From a bacterium D16-51 (lineage in GTDB: Bacteria; Bacillota; Clostridia; Lachnospirales; Lachnospiraceae), in NCBI GenBank assembly GCA_003612285.1, contig RAYE01000020.1:19191-83190 (forward strand): a DNA stretch of 64,000 nucleotides, given 5' to 3'. Each line of letters starts with the position of its first letter. The stretch's first letter is position 1. The notes under the pieces were generated by a model that did no database searches, was not told where the DNA came from, and saw only the letters and a list, made by a program, of their open reading frames with translations. Positions 55,867 through 64,000 of the stretch are shown here, piece after piece. Made by a program: the position numbers and the translations under genes.

Positions 55867-56655
55867 ATGGATATTAGGGATTTTATGGATTTGGACAAAT
55901 TACAGACGCTTCAGGACAAGTTCTCTGATGCGACAGGATTAGCCGCCATTGCGGTTGATGATAAAGGGGAATACATTACAAAGGGAAGCAATTTTACCGA
56001 TTTCTGCATGAAATATACACGCGGCTCGGAAGAGGGCAACCGCCGCTGCATGAAATGTGACAAAGAAGGCAAAGGTACATATTACTGTCATGCAGGTTTA
56101 ATGGACTTTTCTGTTGATATTGTCGTTAATGGACAAAAATTAGGCGCAGTAATCGGCGGCCAGATTCTTCCAAAAGAACCCGACGAAGAAAAATTCCGCG
56201 CAACGGCAGAAGAACTGGGCATAGACCCTGATGTCTATATCCGCGCACTTAAAAAAGTACCTGTCAGCGACGAAAAAAGAATCCGCGCAGCGGCAGAATT
56301 ATTGGGATTAATCGTCAATCAGTTAGTAAGTGTTGAATACGCCCGTCAATATGGCGGCTCCTCTAATGAACTTAGCGCCGAAATCCAGCACGCTACAGAA
56401 ATTATTGACACCATCAATAATAACACGCATTCCCTGAAATCTATTGCCAATAAGCAGAAAATGCTTTCCCTGAACGCCTCCATTGAAGCAGCAAGAAGCG
56501 GGGAAGCCGGGGTCGGATTTGCTGTCGTGGCAAAAAGCATGGGAGATTTATCTTCCCAGTCCGCTACAATTTATGGCGACATTGAAAAATCAGTGATTGA
56601 AGTTACAAGTTCAATCGAAAGCCTCGCAACGCTGTTCCACAAAAACTCTAATTAG
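55867..56655 (+). CDS. Soluble PocR-domain chemoreceptor-like protein
   Basis: 262 residues, no transmembrane helix. Residues 1-165 are a PocR sensory domain (LQTLQDKFSDATGLAAIAVD, CMKYTRGSEEGNRRCMKCDK, YYCHAGLMDFSVDIVVNGQKLG). Residues ~175-255 are the signalling tip of methyl-accepting chemotaxis proteins (MLSLNASIEAARSGEAGVGF, AVVAKSMGDLSSQSA) but with short flanking coiled coils and no HAMP. Probably a cytoplasmic receptor that reports a small molecule to CheA/CheW. GAGGAGGTAACT precedes the ATG. Confidence 0.85.
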   Translation: MDIRDFMDLDKLQTLQDKFSDATGLAAIAVDDKGEYITKGSNFTDFCMKYTRGSEEGNRRCMKCDKEGKGTYYCHAGLMDFSVDIVVNGQKLGAVIGGQILPKEPDEEKFRATAEELGIDPDVYIRALKKVPVSDEKRIRAAAELLGLIVNQLVSVEYARQYGGSSNELSAEIQHATEIIDTINNNTHSLKSIANKQKMLSLNASIEAARSGEAGVGFAVVAKSMGDLSSQSATIYGDIEKSVIEVTSSIESLATLFHKNSN

Positions 56656-56731
56656 GAACTGTTAAGAAATTAAATGGACAAGTTACGAAGAACCAGGCAG
56701 GATACCTCCAAAGGCATCCTGCCTGATGCTG

Positions 56732-58147
56732 TTAAAAGCGGAAATCTCTTTTTCCATCCTTTAATTCTTTTAAATATTCCATTGCCCTGTTCCGCACCGC
56801 TTCATTCGGGACATTCAGGATTTCCCTGGCAATCAGCGCTTCCCCTATCTTCTTTGTGTCCTCTGAAGCATAATCCTCCAGGTATTCTTTTAATGTCATT
56901 AAAGCATTTGGCTGGCAGCAATTTACAATCTGGCCTGATTTCAGCAAAGACATAAAACGGTCGCCTGTGCGCCCTGCCCTATAACATGCTGTACAAAAAC
57001 TTGGGATATACCCAAGCCGCATCAGCCAGTTCACTACTTCATCCAAAGTTCTCGTATCGCTTACATCAAACTGGGCTGAACTGTCATCCCGTTCTGGTAC
57101 AGTATAGCCGCCAACACTCGTTCTGGAGCCGCCGCTAATCTGTGAAATTCCAAGCTGCAGCACCGCTTCCCTCGTCCTCTGGGATTCGCGTGTGGATACA
57201 ATCATCCCGGTATATGGAACCGCAATACGGATAACAGATACTATTTTCTCAAATATCTCATCCGGAACTGCATTAGAAAAATCTGCCGTATCAATATCAT
57301 CTGCTGGACAGATACGCGGTACGCTGATTGTATGCGGCCCAACCCCCTGTGCTGCCTCCAAATGCTCTGCGTGCATTAATATACCAACCAATTCATAGCG
57401 GTATCCTTCCAGACCAAACAGGACCCCCAGCCCAACATCATCAATGCCGCCTTGCATCGCCCGGTCCATCGCCTCCGTATGATACGCATAATCATGCTTT
57501 GGCCCTGCCGGGTGAAGTTTCTCATAAGATTCTTTATGATAGGTTTCCTGGAACAAAATATATGTCCCAATTCCGGCGTCTTTTAATTTTGTATAATTTT
57601 CTACTGTTGTCGCCGCAATATTTACATTAACCCGGCGGATTGCACCGTTTTTATGCTTAATGCTGTAAATCGTATCAATACTTTCCAAAATATATTCCAG
57701 GGGATTGTTCACCGGGTCCTCACCAGATTCAATTGCCAGCCTTTTGTGCCCCATATCCTGAAGCGCGATAACCTCTTCCCTGATTTCGTCCTGTGTAAGC
57801 TTTTTCCTCGCAATATGTTTATTTTTATAATGGTATGGGCAATATGTACAGCCATTGACGCAATAATTTGACAAATACAGCGGCGCAAACATAACAATCC
57901 GCCTTCCATAGAACTTTTCCTTAATCTCTACTGCAAGCTTCCTAATTTCTTCATTTGCCTCTGGAATATCACATTCCATTAAAACAGCCGCTTCCCTGTG
58001 GCTGATTCCTTTTGCTTTCTTTGCCTTCTCCAGGATTTCAAAAACCACTTCCCGGTTTTCTTTGTTCTCCTTTGCATATGCAAGAGAATCCATAATTTCC
58101 TGATGGTTGATAAACTCCTCTGCTTTTAATGATTTTGGATTATACAT
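56732..58147 (-). CDS. hydG: [FeFe]-hydrogenase H-cluster radical SAM maturase HydG
   Basis: 471 residues, typical. The radical SAM cluster cysteines are Cys96, Cys100 and Cys103 (NYCVNGCTYCPYH). The C-terminal auxiliary-cluster cysteines are in FCTACYRAGRTGDRF and IVNCCQPNA (about 380-410). It cleaves tyrosine to make CO and cyanide for the H-cluster. Encoded 11 bp after the TM1266-type gene. HydE, HydF and the hydrogenase itself are outside the window. Confidence 0.95.
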   Translation of the reverse strand: MYNPKSLKAEEFINHQEIMDSLAYAKENKENREVVFEILEKAKKAKGISHREAAVLMECDIPEANEEIRKLAVEIKEKFYGRRIVMFAPLYLSNYCVNGCTYCPYHYKNKHIARKKLTQDEIREEVIALQDMGHKRLAIESGEDPVNNPLEYILESIDTIYSIKHKNGAIRRVNVNIAATTVENYTKLKDAGIGTYILFQETYHKESYEKLHPAGPKHDYAYHTEAMDRAMQGGIDDVGLGVLFGLEGYRYELVGILMHAEHLEAAQGVGPHTISVPRICPADDIDTADFSNAVPDEIFEKIVSVIRIAVPYTGMIVSTRESQRTREAVLQLGISQISGGSRTSVGGYTVPERDDSSAQFDVSDTRTLDEVVNWLMRLGYIPSFCTACYRAGRTGDRFMSLLKSGQIVNCCQPNALMTLKEYLEDYASEDTKKIGEALIAREILNVPNEAVRNRAMEYLKELKDGKRDFRF

Positions 58148-58158
58148 CGTTTTTCCTC

Positions 58159-58404
58159 CTATCTTTTAGAATATACTGCTTTTGAACTTACGCCTGCTAC
58201 CATCCCAAGCTTTCCAGACAATGCACTAATCACTTCATTGGGTGCATCCAGAACCACGCTGATGACAGATAAATTTTTCTCTTTATAAGGCATCCCCATC
58301 CTTCCAATAATATATTCCCTGTATTCATGCAATAAGTCATTGACAGGCATTGCACTTTCCAAATCCTCAATAATAATGCCTAATATGGCAATTCTTTTTT
58401 CCAT
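58159..58404 (-). CDS. TM1266-family iron-only hydrogenase system putative regulator
   Basis: 81 residues, ACT/NikR-C-like small fold: KRIAILGIIIEDLESAMPVN, YREYIIGRMGMPYKEKNLSV, ISALSGKLGMVAGVSSKAVY. The family is usually encoded beside hydrogenase maturation genes, as here with hydG immediately downstream. Regulatory role is proposed, not proved. Confidence 0.88.
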   Translation of the reverse strand: MEKRIAILGIIIEDLESAMPVNDLLHEYREYIIGRMGMPYKEKNLSVISVVLDAPNEVISALSGKLGMVAGVSSKAVYSKR

Positions 58405-58456
58405 CCCTCGCTATCCTTTCATTCTAGAACGTGTTTCAAAACAATTTCCTATAACT

Positions 58457-58496
58457 TAAAAAATGCGCTCCTGCCAGTTTCTGGCACAGAACGCAT
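58457..58496 (-). terminator. Terminator downstream of the GH94 gene
   Basis: Nested stem ATGCG/CGCAT with inner TGCCAG/CTGGCA (3-nt loop), followed on the minus strand by six T residues. About 270 bp beyond the GH94 stop. Confidence 0.65.
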
Positions 58497-58617
58497 CTTA
58501 CAACTGCAAAAAGAAGCACAGCCGCCCCTTGCTGGCGGCCAGGCTGCCCCCTTTTGCAACATTTATTTTATGTGTTCATGCCTTCGTGTCAGGACGTACC
58601 TTCCATTTCAGTACATA

Positions 58618-58719
58618 AGGAACTGTAGGAAATCATCTGCTCAAAATAGTTTCACTGAAAATCCGAAAATTCAAGGTTTTTGAAGCTTTATGTTGAGCGG
58701 TAATTTATCTACAGTTCCT
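58618..58719. repeat. Family B palindromic element (102 bp)
   Basis: Left AGGAACTGTAGGAAATCAT and right GGTAATTTATCTACAGTTCCT are near-perfect inverted ends, with internal pairing (GCTCA...TGAGC; GAAAATCCGAAAATTC). Fills the gap between the GH94 gene and hydG partner gene; no open frame. Confidence 0.65.
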
Positions 58720-58766
58720 AAGAATTGTAATGAATACTAATACATATTACGCTAACTAAAAAACCG

Positions 58767-61169
58767 CTACATTACTAAACGTACCTCTGTTACATCTGTC
58801 AGCTTATCCGCAGGGATATAATTATCCTCCTGCTTCTCGCCGTTAATATAGAACTCCTTAAAGCCAGCTTCTGCACCATCCGGATTTTCTACCTTAATCT
58901 TAACCTTCTTGCCGCGGAAACTCTTTTCCATTGTAAATTCCTTCCAGTCAGAAGGAACAGATGGAGCAATACGCAGTCCATAAAAATCAGGACGGATACC
59001 GCAGATACCTTCCACGCATCCAACCATGCAAGTAGATGCTGTCCCTGTAAGCCAGTGGACATGGGAGCGACCATGGAACGGGCTTTCATCACCTTCTGTA
59101 TACTGCCCATGCACATAAGGCTCCAGCTTGCGGACTTCTGCCTTATCATTCTGGGAAGAAGGGGAACTTTCCTCAAAGTACATAAATGCTTTATTTCCAT
59201 GCCCAAGCAAAGCTTCCGCAAGAATCAGCCATCCCTGTGTCTGGGAGAAAATACCGCCATTTTCCTTCGTTGATGGCGGGAACAATGCTGCACGCGCTTC
59301 TTCAAAATAATGGTCTACATAAGAAGGAGCCATAATCTTTGCACCATATTCTGTGTTTAATTCCCTTTCCACCGATTCCATAATAAGCTTCGCCTGCTCC
59401 GGTGTAGCAAGCCCTGAAATTACAGCCCATGACTGCGGATTCAGCCACATATTTGCCTCAGGGTCTTTCTTAGAACCAATTATCTCGCCAGTCTCCTTAA
59501 AGCCGCGGTTAAAACGGTCTTCCTCCCACCAGAATTTATTAATTTTCTCGCCAATTTCTTTCTGTGTCTTATCAAGATAGGCGATATACTCTGTATCATT
59601 TTTCTTCTCAGCAAATTCACGCATAATTGTAAATGCATAATAAAGCTGCATTGCCACAAAGGAAGATTCTCCATTCTTCCCAAGCCTTAAACAGTCATTC
59701 CAGTCAGCATAAAGCCCTGCCGGAAGCCCATGAGGCCCAAGGCGTTCCATAGAAAAGTTAATCGCACGTTTCAGATGCTCATAAACCGTTGCATATTCCG
59801 GTGTATTCGACCAGATAATCTCTTCATCAATAAAGTCAAGGTGGCCTGTCTCTGCAATATATTTATATACGGTCGGGAAAAGCCACAGCGCATCATCCGC
59901 ACGATAAGCCGGATGGTCAGTTTCCTTTACATATTGCGGATCGTCTGGCGTTCCTTCATGGCCGGCACGCTGATCATGGTCAAAGCGTACCAGAGGAAGC
60001 CCGCCTCCATTGTCCACCTGTGCAGAAAGCATAAAACGGATTTTTTCCAAAGCTGCTTCCGGGTCTGTATGGATTACCCCCTGGATATCCTGCACCGTAT
60101 CGCGGTAACCATATCCGTTACGCTCGCCACAGTATACAAAAGAAGCTGCCCTAGACCAGGTAAATGTCAGGAAACACTGGTATGCATTCCATGTATTTAC
60201 CATACTGTTAAATGCAGGGCTTGGCGTATTAATCCTGAAATTATCCAGTTTAGAATGCCAGTAATTTCTTAACTCATCAATTTCCCTGTCACATACAGAT
60301 ACGTCCTCGTATGCTGCAATAATCTTATCCGCATCGGATTCTTTATATTTTCCAAGCAAAAATGCCATCGTCTTTGTTTCACCTGGAGCAATTTCCAATG
60401 CTGTATGGAGCGCCCCACAACTGTTTTCATTGTAATTGCATACTCCATCACATTCCCCGCGCTCTACGGCAATCGGGTTGCCATAACCATGATACAAGCC
60501 AAGGAACGCCTCCTTATCACCATTATAAGAGGTTACCGGCTGTCCTGCCAAGCCAAAGAAACGTTCATTTCCATTGCTTCCATCTTCCCCTTTAAACCAG
60601 TTTAAATTAATCTGCTGATAAATCTTGTTCTTACGGAAGCTTGTATTTGATATACAAAGCGTATACTGCAGATTCACCTGATCCTGGTTATAATTATCCT
60701 CATTACTGAACTCTGCATACCCAAATGCAGAAATCTTCCTTGGCTTATCTGAAGTATTTGTCACCTTCAGGCACCATACTTCATAAACTTTATTTAAAGG
60801 GACATAGTACATTGCTTCCGACTTAATCCCTGCATATTCAGCAAACATCTTTGTATATGCCGTCCCATGATGGACTTCATTCTTATACTCGTTTAAATCC
60901 TTTCCAACCGGCTGCCAGGATGCTGACCAATAGTCCCCTGTTTCGTCATCCCGCAGATAAATATAACGCCCCGGCGTATCATCACTATTAAAATGATAAC
61001 GGATAATCCTTCCATTTGCCCCACTCTTTACAAAGCTGTACCCGCCGGCATTGTTGGAAATAATCGCGCCATATTCCGGTGAACCTAAATAGTTGCACCA
61101 TGGTGCAGGTGTGTTTGGTTTTGTGATGACATATTCCCTGTTTTCTTCATCAAAATAACCATAATTCAT
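58767..61169 (-). CDS. GH94 disaccharide phosphorylase (cellobiose/chitobiose phosphorylase-like)
   Basis: 800 residues, normal GH94 length. Start MNYGYFDEENREYVITKPNT; GDYWSASWQPV; helical barrel with YGYRDTVQDIQGVIH and ADWND (488-492) holding the general-acid aspartate 492; C-terminal PYVHGQYTEG, HWLTGTASTC and KVKIKVENPDG. Cleaves a beta-linked disaccharide with phosphate to give a sugar-1-phosphate, saving ATP. Substrate cannot be fixed by eye. No signal peptide, so intracellular. Confidence 0.9.
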   Translation of the reverse strand: MNYGYFDEENREYVITKPNTPAPWCNYLGSPEYGAIISNNAGGYSFVKSGANGRIIRYHFNSDDTPGRYIYLRDDETGDYWSASWQPVGKDLNEYKNEVHHGTAYTKMFAEYAGIKSEAMYYVPLNKVYEVWCLKVTNTSDKPRKISAFGYAEFSNEDNYNQDQVNLQYTLCISNTSFRKNKIYQQINLNWFKGEDGSNGNERFFGLAGQPVTSYNGDKEAFLGLYHGYGNPIAVERGECDGVCNYNENSCGALHTALEIAPGETKTMAFLLGKYKESDADKIIAAYEDVSVCDREIDELRNYWHSKLDNFRINTPSPAFNSMVNTWNAYQCFLTFTWSRAASFVYCGERNGYGYRDTVQDIQGVIHTDPEAALEKIRFMLSAQVDNGGGLPLVRFDHDQRAGHEGTPDDPQYVKETDHPAYRADDALWLFPTVYKYIAETGHLDFIDEEIIWSNTPEYATVYEHLKRAINFSMERLGPHGLPAGLYADWNDCLRLGKNGESSFVAMQLYYAFTIMREFAEKKNDTEYIAYLDKTQKEIGEKINKFWWEEDRFNRGFKETGEIIGSKKDPEANMWLNPQSWAVISGLATPEQAKLIMESVERELNTEYGAKIMAPSYVDHYFEEARAALFPPSTKENGGIFSQTQGWLILAEALLGHGNKAFMYFEESSPSSQNDKAEVRKLEPYVHGQYTEGDESPFHGRSHVHWLTGTASTCMVGCVEGICGIRPDFYGLRIAPSVPSDWKEFTMEKSFRGKKVKIKVENPDGAEAGFKEFYINGEKQEDNYIPADKLTDVTEVRLVM

Positions 61170-61246
61170 ATAGTCTTCTCCTCCTTAATTAAAATCTTTA
61201 TTCATTATGCACTTTTTATAAACCTGTCTTATTATTCACAACTTCG

Positions 61247-61275
61247 ATTATACAATATACACGAACTCAACGCAA
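61247..61275 (-). promoter_or_regulatory. Promoter of the GH94 gene
   Basis: Minus strand TTGCGT (61275-61270), 17-bp spacer, TATAAT (61252-61247). Confidence 0.7.
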
Positions 61276-61315
61276 CAACAATTCAATCATTTTCTAACAC
61301 AAATTTGATATACTG

Positions 61316-61372
61316 TTACTATCCACGGTCGATTTCTGAAAAAGCTGAAATCATTATGCCCGCCCATAAGAA
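61316..61372. repeat. Family A half element
   Basis: GTTACTATCCACGGTCGATT followed by TCTGAAAAAGCTGAAATCAT matches the left half of the 11772 element; the right half is missing or diverged. Confidence 0.5.
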
Positions 61373-61416
61373 GATAGCTAATTTCAAATTCCCCACATAA
61401 AAAAAAGAAACTAAGG

Positions 61417-61424
61417 CATACTAT
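61417..61424 (+). promoter_or_regulatory. Possible mother-cell sporulation -10 element
   Basis: CATACTAT fits the sigma-E/sigma-K -10 form CATAnnnT and lies 64 bp before the first spore-coat-like gene. The -35 is not clear. Confidence 0.3.
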
Positions 61425-61487
61425 CCCTGTAACAAAAAATCGCAGCAGGGATAACGCGACTGCTATCCCAAAGAAATGGAGGACGCT

Positions 61488-61673
61488 ATGTCACAATTAT
61501 CAGAAAAGGAACTTTCCTGTATTAATGAATCCTTAGCCGAAGAAGAACTTCTGGTAAAAAAATACCAGATGCTGGCAAAGCAGTCACAGGACAACGAAGT
61601 AAGCGCTAAAATGGAAGAAGTCTCCAAAAGGCATCAGAAGCATTTTAACGAACTCTATTCATTATTAGGTTAG
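61488..61673 (+). CDS. Small spore-coat-like/ferritin-like helical protein
   Basis: 61 residues from ATG 61488 (GGAGGACGCT upstream). Two amphipathic helices: SQLSEKELSCINESLAEEEL and VKKYQMLAKQSQD, then KMEEVSKRHQKHFNELYSLL. The pattern ESLAEEELLVKKY...RHQKHFNEL resembles half of the CotF-type ferritin-like coat proteins. Encoded 13 bp before the CotF-like gene, so the two are likely co-expressed in sporulation. Confidence 0.7.
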   Translation: MSQLSEKELSCINESLAEEELLVKKYQMLAKQSQDNEVSAKMEEVSKRHQKHFNELYSLLG

Positions 61674-61686
61674 AAGGAGGCATACA

Positions 61687-61950
61687 ATGAACCAGTCATA
61701 TTCTGAAAAAGAAATTTTACACGACGCCCTGACAACGGCCAAACTGTCAACTACAAACTACAACACATTTTCAAATGAATGTTCCCATGAAAATATACGC
61801 AATTCCATGCTTAACATCCTTGCAGACGAGCATGATATCCAGGACGATATCTTCCACCTGACTTCTGCAAAAGGGTACTATCCAACCCCTGCTGCAGAAG
61901 AAAAAAAGATTATGGAAGCACAGCAAAAATACAAATCAGCGCTTAGCTAA
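61687..61950 (+). CDS. CotF-like spore coat protein
   Basis: 87 residues. SEKEILHDALTTAKLSTTNYN and LNILADEHDIQDDIFHLTSAKGYYPTPAAEE show the Coat_F pattern (the YN-turn, EH/D helix, then G-YP.PAAE). AGAAGGAGG precedes the ATG. Predicted spore-coat component. Confidence 0.85.
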   Translation: MNQSYSEKEILHDALTTAKLSTTNYNTFSNECSHENIRNSMLNILADEHDIQDDIFHLTSAKGYYPTPAAEEKKIMEAQQKYKSALS

Positions 61951-61976
61951 AATCCGATACACTTAGCTGCAGAAAC

Positions 61977-62030
61977 AGCCCGGTTTTATCTGAAATCAGA
62001 AAAAACCGGGCTGGGTTATTTTTTTCATAT
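61977..62030 (+). terminator. Terminator of the spore-coat-like operon
   Basis: AGCCCGGTTTT and AAAACCGGGCT form an 11-bp perfect stem with an inner CTGA/TCAG, followed by GGGTTATTTTTTT. Confidence 0.85.
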
Positions 62031-62099
62031 TGTTTCTCATATGAATAGTGATATGCCATACCTGCCTTTCGCATTTTGTTGTCAGATATATATAGAACT

Positions 62100-62259
62100 A
62101 TTACTAAGGCGGTTAAATGTCGAATGAATTTTACGCAGAATAAATTTTTATCTGCAAGGCGGAAGATTGAGCTGTAGCGAGTGCTACAGCGATTGATAAC
62201 AACGTAGCAGATAGAAATTTAGGCAAGTAAAAACATCGATATTTAACCACCTTAGTAAT
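62100..62259. repeat. Family C palindromic element (160 bp, complete)
   Basis: Left end ATTACTAAGGCGGTTAAATG and right end ATATTTAACCACCTTAGTAAT are inverted repeats. The interior has a second foldback (TTTCTATCTGC-like arms: AAATTTTTATCTGC and GCAGATAGAAATTT) and CTGTAGC/GCTACAG. No open frame. Fills most of the 330-bp gap before the histidine kinase gene. Confidence 0.8.
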
Positions 62260-62283
62260 ATCTGTGCAGCCTGATACATTTCC

Positions 62284-63153
62284 TTAATTACAAAGTTTAA
62301 AAAAAACAGAAATTGTTAATATACTATTTTTGCAACTAACTTCCTTTATACCACCCTCTATTTTATTTAGCAACTCTTTTACAATGTATAACCCTAAACC
62401 TGTATTCCCATTTGAACGTGATGTATCTACTGTATAAAATTTTTGAAAGAGTATATTAACATCTATATTTTTCAATTCTGATGTAGTGTTTTTTACTGTA
62501 AAGATACCATTTGCGTCTATCACAATTTCAATATAGCCATTAGAATACCGTATTGCGTTAGTAACCAGGTTTTCAATAATCCTTTTGCAGGCAACAGCAT
62601 TTCCAGTTACCCATACGGGAGCATTTTCTATTGTAACAGTGGGTGTCAATTCTTTTAGTGCGTTATATTTATCAATTAGACAGTCGGTTACAATTCTGTT
62701 TATATCTAATTTTTCAATTCCAAAAATATAATCATCACTTTCAATCAATGATAAATCATAAAATATTTGCAGCAGTTCTGTCAAATAATCTGCTTTTGCT
62801 TGAATGACAGAAAAATAGTGTTTCTGTTCTTCTTTATCTTCACAGCCTTTTATGAGTGTTAAATATCCCTGGATTGATGTTAAAGGCGTTCTTAAATCAT
62901 GGCTGATATTAGCAATGGAGTGTTTTAATTGTTCCTTTTCCTGTATAATCTGAATTTTTGCTTTCTGTTCTAAATAGTTTTTTTCGTTGATGATACCTGC
63001 CAATTTCTCTATTTGCTTATTTGACAGGGAAATTCGCAGTTTTCTATTTTCGCTAATCTGTTTTGTTATTTCACAAATTTGGCGTTTCCATGAAAAAAGA
63101 GAAAATGCCAATATGAGATTTAATAGAACCAATAATAAGTAAGCCATTAACAT
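62284..63153 (-). CDS. Sensor histidine kinase (single N-terminal membrane helix)
   Basis: 289 residues (ATG 63153; ATG 63147 has slightly better spacing to GGGGAG). One transmembrane helix at 2-22, a coiled coil (25-75), the phosphorylated histidine in ANISHDLRTPLTSIQGYLTL, the N box NLVTNAIRYSNG and G box NGNTGLGLYIVKELL. No extracellular sensing domain, as in kinases that work with an ABC transporter in antimicrobial-peptide response. The permease gene lies 24 bp upstream; the response regulator is outside the window. Confidence 0.9.
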   Translation of the reverse strand: MLMAYLLLVLLNLILAFSLFSWKRQICEITKQISENRKLRISLSNKQIEKLAGIINEKNYLEQKAKIQIIQEKEQLKHSIANISHDLRTPLTSIQGYLTLIKGCEDKEEQKHYFSVIQAKADYLTELLQIFYDLSLIESDDYIFGIEKLDINRIVTDCLIDKYNALKELTPTVTIENAPVWVTGNAVACKRIIENLVTNAIRYSNGYIEIVIDANGIFTVKNTTSELKNIDVNILFQKFYTVDTSRSNGNTGLGLYIVKELLNKIEGGIKEVSCKNSILTISVFFKLCN

Positions 63154-63177
63154 TCTCCCCTGTTAATTATTAAAAAA

Positions 63178-63948
63178 TCACTTAAACTCCTGTTTTCTTA
63201 CAAGTATAACAGACAGGGGCAGAAAAAATAATAAGCTAAAAACAAAATATATGATTATTTCATTGATTAGCCCATACTCAAGCCGGAAAGTTCCCATGTT
63301 CATCCAATAGTATAATGGATTCAGCCAAACTAAATATTTTAGAATCGCGTGACTGTGAAAATTTTGCCATATCCCGGTATATATTACTGCGCCGCCTAAA
63401 GTGAATAAACACATGACCGTTGCAATGATACCGGTACTTTTCAGGCAGATACATATCGTAAGGCAAAGTAAAATAAATGAAACCATTACTAAAAAATTTA
63501 ATCCGACGTAACTTAAATATTGTGCCAATTCCGTTATAGCGGGGACATATCCAGTTTGTAAACAAGTAAAACACAACGTAATGGTATTAAATATAAAGTA
63601 GCAGACTGCACTATATAAAACAATAACAATTGTTTTCGCAAGGTAAACTTTTACCCTGTCTATCCCATACGCAACAGGAAGTTTAATTGTACCCACAGTG
63701 TAGTCATAGCAGAAAAATTGTATCGTTAAAATGAGAATAACAATCCAGAGAAACACATTGCAGGATATACAGGATTGCATAATTTCGCTAAATTTAGGCG
63801 TATCAATATTTTCAAATGTAAATGCAAAAAAGCCAATAATACCTTGTATAGCAGCATTTGTTTCTTCATCTCCCTCTGAAACAAATATCTGTGTTCCGCC
63901 TGAGGACAAGCTGAAACTTCCATATAAAACTAGTATAACGTTCGCCAA
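63178..63948 (-). CDS. ABC-2 type transporter permease (N-terminus doubtful)
   Basis: Up to 256 residues from a TTG at 63948 with no ribosome-binding site, directly after an in-frame TAA. Five full transmembrane helices are clear (near 66-85, 100-130, 145-170, 172-192, 230-250) but the first helix begins abruptly at ANVILVLYGSFSL, lacking the ~20 residues usual before it. Conserved YDYTVGTIKLPVAYGIDRVKVY fits lantibiotic/bacitracin-type ABC permeases. It may be truncated or begin at an internal Met. Confidence 0.65.
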   Translation of the reverse strand: MANVILVLYGSFSLSSGGTQIFVSEGDEETNAAIQGIIGFFAFTFENIDTPKFSEIMQSCISCNVFLWIVILILTIQFFCYDYTVGTIKLPVAYGIDRVKVYLAKTIVIVLYSAVCYFIFNTITLCFTCLQTGYVPAITELAQYLSYVGLNFLVMVSFILLCLTICICLKSTGIIATVMCLFTLGGAVIYTGIWQNFHSHAILKYLVWLNPLYYWMNMGTFRLEYGLINEIIIYFVFSLLFFLPLSVILVRKQEFK

Positions 63949-64000
63949 TTAACTGGACTTTTTAATTGGTAATGTATCTACAATGACTTCCTCTGATACA
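63949..64000 (-). CDS. C-terminal 16 residues of an upstream gene (partial)
   Basis: The frame entering from the right edge reads VSEEVIVDTLPIKKSS and stops at TAA 63951-63949, directly against the permease frame. Probably the end of another transporter component (ATPase or permease), but 16 residues do not allow a call. Confidence 0.4.
   Translation of the reverse strand, partial: VSEEVIVDTLPIKKSS

Noticed and set aside
62100..62259. Foldback considered as a tRNA or known non-coding RNA
   Set aside because: No cloverleaf or CCA-proximal T-loop; the end repeats recur at 27314, so a dispersed palindromic element explains it.

Overview
The window reads as a chromosomal segment of a strictly anaerobic, spore-forming, probably motile gut-type Clostridia, most likely Lachnospiraceae. 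The clues are an [FeFe]-hydrogenase maturase (HydG) with its TM1266-type partner, the LL-diaminopimelate aminotransferase route to lysine, a T-box-controlled ilvB, sporulation genes (YyaC, CotF-like), DUF1002, DUF3737 and DUF5711 proteins typical of this group, and a FliK-like protein with a PilZ protein and a PocR-type soluble chemoreceptor. Family-level taxonomy is an inference from gene content only. No tRNA, rRNA or CRISPR array was seen.

Layout. 1-4.7 kb (minus): a sigma factor fused to a membrane anchor and extracellular domain, followed by two secreted proteins (LRR/Ig-like, and a 128-residue-repeat protein that runs off the left edge). 4.7-5.7 kb: a tiny membrane-peptide gene with its own promoter and a graveyard of mobile-gene remnants. 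5.7-11.7 kb: DUF3737, then the heat-shock operon hrcA-grpE-dnaK-dnaJ under a perfect CIRCE operator. 12.2-14.8 kb: FliK-like gene and PilZ gene among palindromic repeats. 14.9-19.1 kb: gatB, gatA, gatC and DUF1002. 19.3-23.6 kb: dapL, a PAPS-type sulfotransferase fusion and proS. 23.6-24.25 kb: a compact candidate type III toxin-antitoxin locus (promoter, structured RNA, terminator, toxin). 24.4-27.2 kb: T-box-ilvB-ilvN. 27.4-30 kb: flavinylated membrane protein and secreted M14 carboxypeptidase. 30.1-36.2 kb: DUF5711, LysM protein, YyaC, recR, YbaB, dnaX. 36.2-40 kb: a PFK variant, a 55-residue membrane protein and glycogen phosphorylase. 40.1-44.7 kb: MoxR/DUF58/transglutaminase operon. 45-51.7 kb: L-fucose isomerase divergent from a second fucose/arabinose-isomerase-family enzyme plus xylulokinase, a candidate small RNA and a GH5 glucanase. 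51.8-58.4 kb: AAA/PD-(D/E)XK protein, nadC, nadB, PocR receptor, hydG and its partner. 58.8-64 kb: GH94 phosphorylase, two spore-coat-like genes, histidine kinase and an ABC-2 permease at the right edge.

Much of the metabolism is carbohydrate-centred: a secreted GH5 endoglucanase, an intracellular GH94 phosphorylase, glycogen phosphorylase, PFK and pentose/deoxyhexose isomerases with a xylulokinase, joined to hydrogenase maturation for electron disposal. Intergenic space is rich in three families of palindromic mini-repeats (A: ends GTTACTATTCAC; B: ends AGGAACTGTAAA; C: ends ATTACTAAGG), which look like non-autonomous mobile elements. The least conventional content is the type III toxin-antitoxin candidate, the membrane-anchored sigma factor, the inverted 55-bp repeats around the FliK-like gene, and the unassigned ~100-nt RNA downstream of xylB.
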